Below are positions 27,492 to 35,795 of a DNA stretch of 44,609 nt, piece after piece; the first letter of the stretch is position 1; each line of letters starts with the position of its first letter. The stretch lies in assembly GCA_903925285.1 (NCBI GenBank), contig CAIYET010000342.1:1-44609 (forward strand), read 5' to 3'. The stretch comes from Candidatus Hydrogenedentota bacterium (GTDB lineage Bacteria; Hydrogenedentota; Hydrogenedentia; Hydrogenedentales; SLHB01). The notes under the pieces are model-generated. The model did not search any database and was not told where the DNA came from. It was given only the letters and a program-made list of their open reading frames with translations. The position numbers and the translations under genes are program-made.

Positions 27492-28636
27492 TCCATTCTA
27501 GGAAGCCGTATCCGTATTGTTGTACCTTCGCCGGGCACGCTCGTGGCCTCGATGACGCCGAGGTGGCCTTCGACGATTTTCGCCGCGACCGCGAGGCCGA
27601 GGCCCGTGCCCTTTTCCTTCGTCGTAAAGAACGGCGAGAAAATCTTGCCCACGTATTGCGGCGCAATGCCGATGCCCGAATCGCGGATATGCAGCGTGGC
27701 GCAATCCGCATCCGTTACCGTGTCGATCGATATCGTGCCGGTCCCGTCGATGCTCTGCACGGCATTGAGCAAGACGTTGAGCAAAACCTGGCGCATTTTG
27801 TCCGGATCCGCCCGGACGTTCAATCCCGGCGGCACGTTGTTGGCAATCGTTATCGGGCGTCCATCGAGTTCCAGATACGCCAGCGCCGCCGACACCAACT
27901 CGGAGCAATCCGCGGGCCGCAGATGGATCTCGACCGGGCGCGTGTATTCGAGGAGTTCGTCCACGACACGGTTGAGGTTTGCCGTGCCGACCATGATCTT
28001 TTCGACCAGCCGTGCACGCGGATCGTCGGCCGGGATATCGCGCGCGAGCAGCGCCGCGAACCCGCGGATTCCGCCGAGCGGATTGCGGATCTCGTGCGCG
28101 ACGGTTGCGGCCATTTCGCCGATGGCGGCCAGGCGTTCGTTCTGGCGCACTTGTTCGCGCAGGGTTTCGATTTCCGTAAGATCCTGAAATACTTTGACGT
28201 GGCCGATGCATGCTTTTTGGCGGTCCGCGATCGGTTCGTCACGTTCGGTGACGGGTACCGAGCGCCCGCTTCTCGCGCACAGGCGGCTCGACAACGCTAC
28301 GCTCGCAACCCTGAACTCGCGCGCAAAAAGTTCGTGGAACGAGCGGCCCATGGCCTCGGCGGACGTGAATCCGAGCACTTCGCTCGCTGCGCGGTTGAAT
28401 GTCGTGATCACGCCGCGTGTATCGACCGCGATAACGCCATCGGACATGCTCTCGAGGATATAATTGAGATAGTCGATGGTCATCTCGAGTTCTTGATTCT
28501 TGGCGGCGAGTTCGAGGCCGAGTTCACGCGCGCGCATTTCGAGACGGCGGTATGCGTCCTCGAGCGTCTGCGTCGAACGCGTGAACATCTCGAAGGCTTC
28601 TTTAAGCGCCCTTACCTCGTCGCTGGGATCGAGCAT
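27488..28636 (-). CDS. PAS-domain sensor histidine kinase
   Basis: 382 aa, with no membrane span, hence a cytoplasmic sensor. An N-terminal helical stretch (about 10-55) could form a coiled coil. A PAS domain follows (about 56-155, ESMSDGVIAVDTRGVITTFNRAA), then the dimerisation helix with phospho-acceptor His181 (VAHEIRNPLGG) and the HATPase domain with an N-box (NVLLNAVQSID), DSGIGI and KGTGLGLAV. The layout matches NtrB, AtoS and FleS kinases that pair with NtrC-type regulators. ATG 28636 lies 9 nt after the upstream stop. With no transmembrane part, its input probably comes through the PAS domain or the upstream TPR and coiled proteins. Confidence 0.95.
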   Translation of the reverse strand: MLDPSDEVRALKEAFEMFTRSTQTLEDAYRRLEMRARELGLELAAKNQELEMTIDYLNYILESMSDGVIAVDTRGVITTFNRAASEVLGFTSAEAMGRSFHELFAREFRVASVALSSRLCARSGRSVPVTERDEPIADRQKACIGHVKVFQDLTEIETLREQVRQNERLAAIGEMAATVAHEIRNPLGGIRGFAALLARDIPADDPRARLVEKIMVGTANLNRVVDELLEYTRPVEIHLRPADCSELVSAALAYLELDGRPITIANNVPPGLNVRADPDKMRQVLLNVLLNAVQSIDGTGTISIDTVTDADCATLHIRDSGIGIAPQYVGKIFSPFFTTKEKGTGLGLAVAAKIVEGHLGVIEATSVPGEGTTIRIRLPRME

Positions 28637-28645
28637 CGTGTCGCC

Positions 28646-29086
28646 CTACGCCTTTCGATCTATAAACCAACCATCGGGATTCTCGACATAAAGCCGCCGC
28701 AGGTACCCGCGCCCGCGTCCGAGTTGCGCCAATTCTTCGCCGACGCGCTCTTTGCGCGCATCGGTTTCCATTGCGACGCGCCGGTATGCCTCGCCGACGC
28801 GCTCGGCCAGTTCTCTCACGTGCTCCGCTCGAGCGCGGACATCCGCACGCTCCGTTTCGGAGACCGAACCCGCTGCCGTGCGCCACTCATCGAGCAGTTG
28901 CGCCTGCTCCGATTCGCACCGCATTCGTTCGTCTACGCGCCGCTCGAGCGCGGACGCGGCCACATCGAAGTCCGGCGTCTCGGCGTCGAGACGTGCGGTA
29001 TCCAATTCCGTCAAGACCTCTTCGAGCCACGCGGCCTGCCGCGTCAAATGCTCGCGAACGCGCGCTACAAGGGACATGGGCGCCAT
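28646..29086 (-). CDS. Predicted coiled-coil protein, weakly FlgN-like
   Basis: 146 aa, nearly all charged amphipathic helix, with heptad-like stretches in LTRQAAWLEEVLTELD and VRELAERVGEAYRRVAMETD. Its size, helical content and the tail LGRGRGYLRRLY recall FlgN/FliT-type flagellar chaperones, but the resemblance is slight and no flagellar structural gene is present. ATG 29086 overlaps the TPR gene stop as TGATG. Nine bases separate it from the kinase gene. Position between the TPR protein and the kinase suggests a part in the same signalling module. I would not name it beyond this. Confidence 0.75.
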   Translation of the reverse strand: MAPMSLVARVREHLTRQAAWLEEVLTELDTARLDAETPDFDVAASALERRVDERMRCESEQAQLLDEWRTAAGSVSETERADVRARAEHVRELAERVGEAYRRVAMETDARKERVGEELAQLGRGRGYLRRLYVENPDGWFIDRKA

Positions 29087-31830
29087 CAGCCACGTCCGCC
29101 CACTGTTTTCGGCGGCGTCGTGACGGGTTCGCCGCGCATCCGCTGTCCGACACGCGCATAGTTCGCCTTGATCTGCGCGTCGCGCGCCCATTCGCTACCC
29201 GTCGCGACGACCTGGTCGAACGCCTTGATCCCGCCCGCCAGATCGTCGAGATCGAGCAGCACGTTGCCGAGTTGATAGGCCGCCCATGCTGCGGTGGGAT
29301 CCTTGCCGTTGTCGCCCTCGGCCGCACGCGCATACCAATCCGCAGCAGCGCGGTAATCCTTCTTGTCGTACAGGTGGTCGGCCCACACGGTTGCCGTATC
29401 CCGGAATCGGGGCGCATCGACGGGCGTTTGCTTGGCTTGCGCATCGAGCGACGCCAACAACTCCTGCGCATGCGGCGCATCGTCGCGCGACGCGTACGCC
29501 GCCATCAGTTTGCGCTCGAACGTAGGCGTGCGTTGCTTCGGATAATCGGCATACGCCTTTTCCAAGTACTCGAACGACCGTTGCACATTGCTGGACGAAA
29601 GGGCCTGCGATTGGCTCACGAGCAGATCGTACGCGGTCTTTTCCGAGATCTTCTTGAGGTCCACGCGTTCCGCCACCGCCAAACCTTCGTCGGTGAACGC
29701 GCCATCGAGCAGCGCAGCAGCCGCGCGCGCGAGTACCTCCGGCTCATTCGATAGTCCCGCGATCTGGCGGTAGATCTCCGCAGTACGCGTCTTCAGTCCA
29801 AGCCCCTGGTACAGCTTGGCCATCGAGAACAGGACGGGCAGCCGCGGCGGCCCCTCCGCCGTGACCGCGAGCAGGTCTTCAAGGAGGCGAACGCCTTTGG
29901 CTACTTGGCCGCGCTCGTAGACGATTTCAGACAACTCGATGTTCGCTTCGAGCGCCACCGGCGCGCGCGGAAACTCCGTCAACAGCCGCTCGTACGTTTT
30001 CTCCGCTTCGGGCAGCGCCTCCGCCGCGCGGAAATCCCGCGCCGCATCCAGCAGGAGGTTCGGGTCCTTCATGCCGGCCTGTAGCGCATTCAACAGCACT
30101 TCCGCAGCCTCGCGTTTCCGATCATTCGCGGCGAGCAGGTTCCCTTCGTTGCGCAACACCACCGCGTTCTCCGGAAAACGTTGCGCGGCGTCCCGTGCCA
30201 TTTGAACCGCGTCCGAGCGCAGTCCAAGCTCTTCGAGCACCTGGCTTAACTCGACCATCGCATCCGGGACACGTTCGGAATGGCCGAAAAACGTCAGCAC
30301 GTCGTTCAAACGCCTGCGCGCGTCTTCGAGACGCCCGACGCCGCGATAGGCCAGCGCCGTCAAGTAGTACAGCAACTCGTTGCCCTCGACTTTTCCGGAG
30401 ACATTTACGAGCGGCTCCAACAAGTTGACCGCATCGGCAAAACGGCCTTCGTCGATATACGCCTTGCCCAGCCGTGCGGTGGCGAGATGGCCAGTCGGCG
30501 TCCCCGGCCCCGCTAGGGCCAGGCGCGTCCAGATCGTCCGTGCGTCTTCGATCCGGTTCGTGGCCGCATACGCGTCCGCAAGGACCAATTCCGCTTCAGA
30601 CGCCAGCGGAGAATCGTCCCGTTCGTCGAGCAGACGCCGCGCATAGCCTATCGCATCTTTGGGCTGCCCGAGTTCGATAGCGGCTTTGGCCGCACCCAGC
30701 AGAACCGCGTCCAGATTGGGAATCGCCTCGAAACGCGCCAGGACGATCTTGTAAATCTCGCGCGCCATCGCGGTCCGGTGTTCGCGCTCGTACAGCGCCG
30801 CCTTCCATTCATACACTTCGGGCAACTTGGGATGATCCGGCGCACCGCGAATGAAATCGGTCATGCGCGCATGCACCGCTTCGATCTCCGTCCAAGGTGC
30901 ATCCGCAGTCAACGCCAAGAACGCGCCATGGAGATCCTCGAATTCTTTATCTGCCTGCCCAAGCGCCATGGGTTCGGGCAGCGCCTCCAGGTTCGCAATG
31001 GACGCTTCGGATTCGGGGCGCAACGCGGCGAGTTGAACTGCGGGCGTCGGCTTCGGCGCGCGTTCCTGATGAGTATACAGATACGTGAACATCGCCGCCG
31101 ATACCATAATTCCCGTGGCCAGCGACGCCACGAGTCTCAGCATTTCGACTTGTATGGGCATGCGCGGGTGCTTCACATCGCGATGCAGCTTACCTTGCTT
31201 CTCGGTAATAGGCGCCGGTGCGGGCGCGTCCGCCGGTACGGGACTCGACGGCGATTCCGTAAAAACGCGTTGTTTCGCCGCGTACCGCTCGCGTTGCTCC
31301 TGTTGCGCCTGTTCGAGCGCGACATCCAACTCGTCCTGCGCGAGCTGACCTTCGTCCGGCTTCTTCACGTCGGGCAACGGTTCGACCATCTGCGGAGGCG
31401 CGTCGCTTTCGTCGTGCGTCGCCGCCATGATGAGCGCATCGATCATCTCCTGCGAAATAACGCTCTCCGACGCAGCGGTCGGCACGGCGGTCGCCTGCGA
31501 AGACGCAGGCAACATGTTGGCAATAAGTACGTCGACGTTGGATTGATCCAAAGCACCGGCATCCGTGCGCGATACCGAAGGGATCACGGATTCCATGAAG
31601 CTGGCTTCGTTCGTGCGCCCCAATTCATCATTGTTCAACAGCGCATCGATATCCGCCTGCGACAATGACAGCGCCACACTTTCCGGTTCGGACGCCACAC
31701 CGGCGAGATCGCTGTCGGCCCCCTGGGCTTCTTGAATGAGTGCGTCGAGCATGGCCTGGTCCAGCAACAGATCATCGTCTCGCCGAGGGTCGCCCCCGGA
31801 AATCGGGCCTTGCTCTGTATTTGCCGGCAT
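29086..31830 (-). CDS. Membrane TPR protein with five FliM-like N-terminal motifs
   Basis: 914 aa. The cytoplasmic N-terminus (1-230) carries five copies of a motif like L-S-Q-x-x-I-D-A-L-[IL]: residues 22-33, 56-66, 94-105, 125-135 and 163-172. The second, LSQADIDALLN, is nearly the N-terminal peptide of the flagellar switch protein FliM, which binds phosphorylated CheY. A single TM helix follows (about 231-252), then some 650 residues of TPR-type repeats, presumably extracytoplasmic. It heads a run of five genes (this protein, coiled protein, kinase, regulator, VOC). The layout suggests a receiver-docking tail on the cytoplasmic side and a protein- or glycan-binding surface outside. Function unknown. 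Confidence 0.88.
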   Translation of the reverse strand: MPANTEQGPISGGDPRRDDDLLLDQAMLDALIQEAQGADSDLAGVASEPESVALSLSQADIDALLNNDELGRTNEASFMESVIPSVSRTDAGALDQSNVDVLIANMLPASSQATAVPTAASESVISQEMIDALIMAATHDESDAPPQMVEPLPDVKKPDEGQLAQDELDVALEQAQQEQRERYAAKQRVFTESPSSPVPADAPAPAPITEKQGKLHRDVKHPRMPIQVEMLRLVASLATGIMVSAAMFTYLYTHQERAPKPTPAVQLAALRPESEASIANLEALPEPMALGQADKEFEDLHGAFLALTADAPWTEIEAVHARMTDFIRGAPDHPKLPEVYEWKAALYEREHRTAMAREIYKIVLARFEAIPNLDAVLLGAAKAAIELGQPKDAIGYARRLLDERDDSPLASEAELVLADAYAATNRIEDARTIWTRLALAGPGTPTGHLATARLGKAYIDEGRFADAVNLLEPLVNVSGKVEGNELLYYLTALAYRGVGRLEDARRRLNDVLTFFGHSERVPDAMVELSQVLEELGLRSDAVQMARDAAQRFPENAVVLRNEGNLLAANDRKREAAEVLLNALQAGMKDPNLLLDAARDFRAAEALPEAEKTYERLLTEFPRAPVALEANIELSEIVYERGQVAKGVRLLEDLLAVTAEGPPRLPVLFSMAKLYQGLGLKTRTAEIYRQIAGLSNEPEVLARAAAALLDGAFTDEGLAVAERVDLKKISEKTAYDLLVSQSQALSSSNVQRSFEYLEKAYADYPKQRTPTFERKLMAAYASRDDAPHAQELLASLDAQAKQTPVDAPRFRDTATVWADHLYDKKDYRAAADWYARAAEGDNGKDPTAAWAAYQLGNVLLDLDDLAGGIKAFDQVVATGSEWARDAQIKANYARVGQRMRGEPVTTPPKTVGGRG

Positions 31831-31993
31831 CGCCTATCGTGTCCCGTTCACGGCCATGCAAACCCAAGATATTGGGCGTACAATTGCCCTAACACAACAT
31901 ATTGGCTTCTACGGACCTGACGCCCGCCTTTCGCCATTGTCTAGTGTACCAATAGCAGCCCTTCGTTGACAATCCATTTCAAACATCGAAAAG

Positions 31994-32022
31994 TTGACTG
32001 CCGGATGGACTTGCGCTATCGT
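31994..32022 (+). promoter_or_regulatory. Candidate sigma-70 promoter for the CocE-type gene
   Basis: TTGACT (31994-31999) and TATCGT (32017-32022) with a 17-bp spacer, about 65 nt before the ATG at 32087. The leader includes a small GC-rich dyad (GTCCC-N5-GGGAC). Support is by motif only. Confidence 0.4.
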
Positions 32023-32086
32023 GCCGAACGCGTCGAGAGTTGACAGTAAACGGTCCCCGCGCGGGACATGCGTTGGAGGACGATTC

Positions 32087-33733
32087 ATGAGACGTGCGAC
32101 GGTGCGATATACCCTGTTCTTGGCATTCTGCGGCACATGCCTCTTTCCCCTCCTTGGGTCCGCAATCGTTGTGCCGACCGATATGCTGAAGATCCAAGCC
32201 ACCGACGGCACCCTATTGGCCACGGACTATTACCTACCCAAGGAAGGCGGACCCTCATGGCCCGTCGTATTGACGCGCACGACCTATCCGCGCTCGCAAG
32301 GCATGCACCGCGCGGAGCGTTTCTTGGACAAAGGATACGCGTTCGTGTTTCAGGACGTGCGCGGCGTCGGCGGCAGTACCGGCGACTGCAACATCTTCTT
32401 CGCGGACGGCTGGCGCGAAGGAAAACAGGACGGCGCGGAAACCGTCGCGTGGATCAAACGCCAACCGTGGTGCAACGGAAAAATCGCGACGACCGGCGAG
32501 TCGGCGCAGGCCATTACGCAGGTCATGTTGGCCCCGGCCACGCGCGACTTGGCATGCCAAATCGTTATCGAGGCCCCGTCGAACTTCTACTACAATCTCG
32601 CCTACCAAGGCGGCGCGTGGCGCAAGAACCTCTGCGACAATTGGCTGTTGGTGCTCAGCCTGCGCAACAGCATACCCATCTACAAGGGGCATCCGTGCTG
32701 GGACGAGTTCTGGACCCATTACGACGCGGAAAGCAAGGTCGGCGATATCACCGCGCCCGCCATGCACGTCGGCGGATGGTTCGACATCTTCTTGCAGGGA
32801 ACGCTCAACAACTTCAGTACGCGCCAGAACAACGGCGGGCTTGGCGCCAAGGGCAATCAGAAACTTATTATGCGGTGCGCGGTACACAACGGCCCAGACG
32901 ACCGCGACTACAAACCCAACCCCAACCGTCGCGATCTCGATATTGGCCAACTCGAACGACAGTTCATGGACTATTGGATGAAAGACGAACAGAACGGGAT
33001 CATGGACCAACCCGCCGTGTGGTACTACACGATGGGCGACGACCGCGACTCGAATGCGCCGGGCAACGAATGGCGTACCGCCAACACATGGCCGCCGTTC
33101 CCAACGACCGAAACGCCCTTCTATCTCGCACCCGAAGGCATCCTATTGCCCGAACCGGACGCCGAACCCGGACGCCTCGATTACGCATTCGACCCAATGA
33201 AACCCCTGCACACCGACGGCGGCGCCAACCTCTTCATGCCCGCGGGACCGTTCGATCAACGTGCGACAAACAGCGGGCGCAAAGACCTGATCAAGTTTGC
33301 CACGCCGCCGCTCACCCAACCGCTCGAAGCGACGGGCCGCATTTGCGTGAAGCTGTTCGTTTCGACCGATGCGCCCGACACCGATTTCACCGCCAAACTC
33401 GTCGACATCTTCCCGCCCGGCGACGACCGCGAGATCCTGATCCTCGACGGTATTCAGCGCCTGAAGTACCGCAACGGTTTCGACAAGGCCGCGTCCCCGC
33501 TCGCATCGCCCGACGAGACCGTCGAAGTCACGATCGACCTATGGAGCACAAGCTGGATCTTCAACGCCAATCATCGCATCGGCGTCCAGATATCCAGCAG
33601 CAACTACCCCCGCTTCGAGGTGAATCCCAACACGGGCGACGATTTCCCCGACAAGGTCAAAATGCGTGTAGCACACAACGCGGTGCATTTCGGAAAATCG
33701 CATCCAAGCGCCCTCATCCTCCCAGTCCGATAA
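32087..33733 (+). CDS. CocE/NonD (X-Pro dipeptidyl-peptidase S15) family hydrolase
   Basis: 548-aa exported alpha/beta hydrolase. After a signal peptide (about 1-26, ending LLGSA) comes the S15/CocE core: YPRSQG, VFQDVRGVGGSTG, the nucleophile elbow GKIATTGESAQAIT, the Asp-bearing VGGWFDIFLQG and a later His in RCAVHNGPDD. The C-terminal third is the jelly-roll domain typical of the family (VKLFVSTDAPDTDFTAKLVDI). The elbow is usually GxSYxG; here the residues after Ser are Ala-Gln. Family members hydrolyse esters or peptides; the substrate is unknown. ATG 32087 has TTGGAGG upstream; a longer reading from 31994 covers the promoter and is rejected. Confidence 0.92.
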   Translation: MRRATVRYTLFLAFCGTCLFPLLGSAIVVPTDMLKIQATDGTLLATDYYLPKEGGPSWPVVLTRTTYPRSQGMHRAERFLDKGYAFVFQDVRGVGGSTGDCNIFFADGWREGKQDGAETVAWIKRQPWCNGKIATTGESAQAITQVMLAPATRDLACQIVIEAPSNFYYNLAYQGGAWRKNLCDNWLLVLSLRNSIPIYKGHPCWDEFWTHYDAESKVGDITAPAMHVGGWFDIFLQGTLNNFSTRQNNGGLGAKGNQKLIMRCAVHNGPDDRDYKPNPNRRDLDIGQLERQFMDYWMKDEQNGIMDQPAVWYYTMGDDRDSNAPGNEWRTANTWPPFPTTETPFYLAPEGILLPEPDAEPGRLDYAFDPMKPLHTDGGANLFMPAGPFDQRATNSGRKDLIKFATPPLTQPLEATGRICVKLFVSTDAPDTDFTAKLVDIFPPGDDREILILDGIQRLKYRNGFDKAASPLASPDETVEVTIDLWSTSWIFNANHRIGVQISSSNYPRFEVNPNTGDDFPDKVKMRVAHNAVHFGKSHPSALILPVR

Positions 33734-33771
33734 ACCAAGATAGCGCGACCTCCCTTTGGATTGTGGGTACG

Positions 33772-35058
33772 CTACTTGCGCAGGGCTTCGAGCGTGTACG
33801 TCGGCAATTTTTTCCCTGCGAAGATCGGCTTAAAACGGGTGAAACGCTGTCGACCGCCAACCGTGGGCACGCTGGCCCAGTCTTCGCCGATGAGCGGCGT
33901 GGCGTAACGGACGAAATCGTCCGTCACGTCGATCTGGTTCGCGGCGATCCACGCTTTCGGGAAGGTCCGCTCGGAATTGGCCACTTTTTCGAGCGGAACC
34001 TTGTCGAAATAGACGCTGTAAATGACGCCCGGCTTACGCAGGATCGTCGCCATCCAGCCGTTCTCGCCTTCTTGCGCGATGAGGACCGCCTTCTGTCCCA
34101 CCTTGTACGCCTCATCGAGATCGACGACCGACGCGTACAGACACGTGTCGCGCTGATCGGTCCCGGAGACCTGTCCGCGGGCCGCGCCGGGGACAGGCAG
34201 CCCCTGCGCGTTAAGCATGTTCACGACTTGCTGGGCCACAGTGGTCTTCGATGCGCTGTATTGCGCGTGGCCGAACCCGTCCTTCGTGAAACCGAGGTCG
34301 CCGATATCGAACCCTTCGCTAACGACGATGATGCAGCGTCCGCTACGTTTCAGTTCGTCGTTGACGTTGTCGCACATCGCTTCGCCCGTGACGCCCGCTT
34401 CGGCGAGATAAATTTGAAGCGGCATTTCACGTTTGGGATCCGCAAGGCGCGCGGCGGCGGGGATATAACCGATCTTGCGGCCCATGGCCTGCAATACCAG
34501 CACCGGGTCCGCCGGACACGACCCCGCGTTCTCCTCGTTGGCATTCTGCACGATTCCCATCCAGTACCGCGCGACGCTGCCATAGCCCGGCGTATGATCG
34601 ATGAGCTTGAACTCGGAATCGCCAACATCGTTGTCGATGGTCTTCGGAACGCCAACCGCCACGAGTTCGAGTCCGCTTTCGTTCGCGATGACGCTGACCT
34701 TGTGCGCCGTGTCCATCGAGTCGTTGCCGCCGATGTAGAAAAAGTAACCAACGTCGTGGGCCTTCATCACGGCGATGACGCGCGCAAAATCCTCGGTTTG
34801 ATTCTTCTTAAGCTTGTAGCGGCACGTGCCGATCGAGCCGGCCGCCGGCGTGTACCGCAACAGCGCGACCTCTTCCTCGCTCTGCGCCGAGAGGTCGAGC
34901 AACTCTTCCTTGAGCACGCCCTCGATCCCATGCCAGCCCGCATACACGGCGCCGAACGTATCGGGAAACAGATTGCAAGTCTCGATGATACCCCGCAACG
35001 AACTGTTGATGACGGGACTAGGCCCGCCCGATTGAGCAACGATTACGTTCTTCGGCAC
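33772..35058 (-). CDS. 6-phosphofructokinase, probably PPi-dependent
   Basis: 428-aa PfkA-superfamily enzyme that phosphorylates fructose 6-phosphate (reversible if PPi-dependent). Seen motifs are QSGGPSPVINSSL, YIGGNDSMDTAHK, PKTIDNDV and PGYGSVARYW. The donor-site motif is GGNDS where ATP enzymes have GGDGS; an Asp at the second position and the PKTIDND block are the usual signs of a pyrophosphate-type enzyme. Length is above the approximately 320 aa of bacterial ATP-PFK. It follows the TPR lipoprotein gene on the same strand after the 7-bp array at 35096-35142. The PPi assignment is inferred from two motifs. Confidence 0.92.
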   Translation of the reverse strand: MPKNVIVAQSGGPSPVINSSLRGIIETCNLFPDTFGAVYAGWHGIEGVLKEELLDLSAQSEEEVALLRYTPAAGSIGTCRYKLKKNQTEDFARVIAVMKAHDVGYFFYIGGNDSMDTAHKVSVIANESGLELVAVGVPKTIDNDVGDSEFKLIDHTPGYGSVARYWMGIVQNANEENAGSCPADPVLVLQAMGRKIGYIPAAARLADPKREMPLQIYLAEAGVTGEAMCDNVNDELKRSGRCIIVVSEGFDIGDLGFTKDGFGHAQYSASKTTVAQQVVNMLNAQGLPVPGAARGQVSGTDQRDTCLYASVVDLDEAYKVGQKAVLIAQEGENGWMATILRKPGVIYSVYFDKVPLEKVANSERTFPKAWIAANQIDVTDDFVRYATPLIGEDWASVPTVGGRQRFTRFKPIFAGKKLPTYTLEALRK

Positions 35059-35095
35059 GATCGTGTTCTCCTTCAGACGTCAGGTCCTGCCTACC

Positions 35096-35142
35096 GACTA
35101 CTTACTACTTACTACTTACTACTTACTACTTACTACTACTTC
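35096..35142. repeat. Heptamer array, unit CTTACTA, overlapping a stop codon
   Basis: About six tandem CTTACTA units with no inverted partner. On the minus strand they read TAGTAAG. The first TAG (35138-35136) is the stop codon of the TPR lipoprotein gene, so the array starts within the gene's last codons and runs to 38 nt before the phosphofructokinase start. Confidence 0.92.
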
Positions 35143-35759
35143 ACAGACGCCTTATCGGCCTGCTCCGCCATCGAACCGACGAACGTCTTGCGGTCCGTAT
35201 GTTCGAGTTTGGACTTCACCTTCTTGGCATACTCGTTGTCCGGATACTTCGCCAAGTACGCCCCCAGCGATGCCACCGCTTCGCGATTGTTATTCGAGAG
35301 GAACAGCGCCACGGCCCGGTTGATCACCGGAGTGGCGTCCTTGGGCTTCGCTTGCGCGAGGGCAAAGTACAGTTCCGACGCCTTCTTATACTGCGCCAAG
35401 GCCTCCTCGGACTTGCCGAGTTTCTCGAGGAACAGTCCCAGCGGGACGTATGCTTCCGCGTATTCCGGTTTGACGGCAATCAATTTCCGAAGCGCAGCAG
35501 CAGCCTCGACCGGTCGGCCCAACTCATTCAGGATGGCTGCCTGGTTGGCATATGCCTTGTAAAAATTAGGCTCGATCGAAATCGCTTCGTTGACCAGCGC
35601 CAGCGCACGCGCCGGATCCTTCTCGCTCAGCGCGCGCACCGCGCCGTTGTTGAGATCGCCCACATGCTTCGACGGCTTATAGTCCTCGCTGTCCTGCGCG
35701 GCGCATGCCGCCAGCAACAACGCCAACACCGCTGTCAGCCAGTTCTTTCCAACGTACAT
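35136..35759 (-). CDS. TPR lipoprotein
   Basis: 207-aa predicted lipoprotein: a short signal (MYVGKNWLTAVLALLLAACA) with a candidate lipobox cysteine in LAACAAQ, followed by four or five TPR units covering about residues 35-195 (ALALVNEAISIEPNFYKAYA, AYVPLGLFLEKLGKSEEALA). Such proteins usually scaffold envelope complexes. ATG 35759 with AGAGGTGG upstream is preferred to GTG 35768. It lies 36 nt after the LarA-like gene on the same strand. Its stop codon belongs to the CTTACTA array, so the terminal KASVK may have been trimmed or extended by the array. Confidence 0.9.
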   Translation of the reverse strand: MYVGKNWLTAVLALLLAACAAQDSEDYKPSKHVGDLNNGAVRALSEKDPARALALVNEAISIEPNFYKAYANQAAILNELGRPVEAAAALRKLIAVKPEYAEAYVPLGLFLEKLGKSEEALAQYKKASELYFALAQAKPKDATPVINRAVALFLSNNNREAVASLGAYLAKYPDNEYAKKVKSKLEHTDRKTFVGSMAEQADKASVK

Positions 35760-35795
35760 TCTATCCACCTCTTTCCGCGTCTTTGTTATGAAGGA

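Noticed and set aside
26142..31830. Flagellar operon
   Set aside because: FliM-like motifs, an NtrC-type regulator and a weakly FlgN-like protein are suggestive, but no flagellar structural, export or motor gene is in the window.
32068..35562. 1164-codon plus-strand open frame
   Set aside because: It runs over the CocE-type gene in another frame and antisense to the phosphofructokinase and TPR genes. Its composition is Arg/His-rich, as expected of shadow frames in GC-rich DNA, and no family is recognisable.
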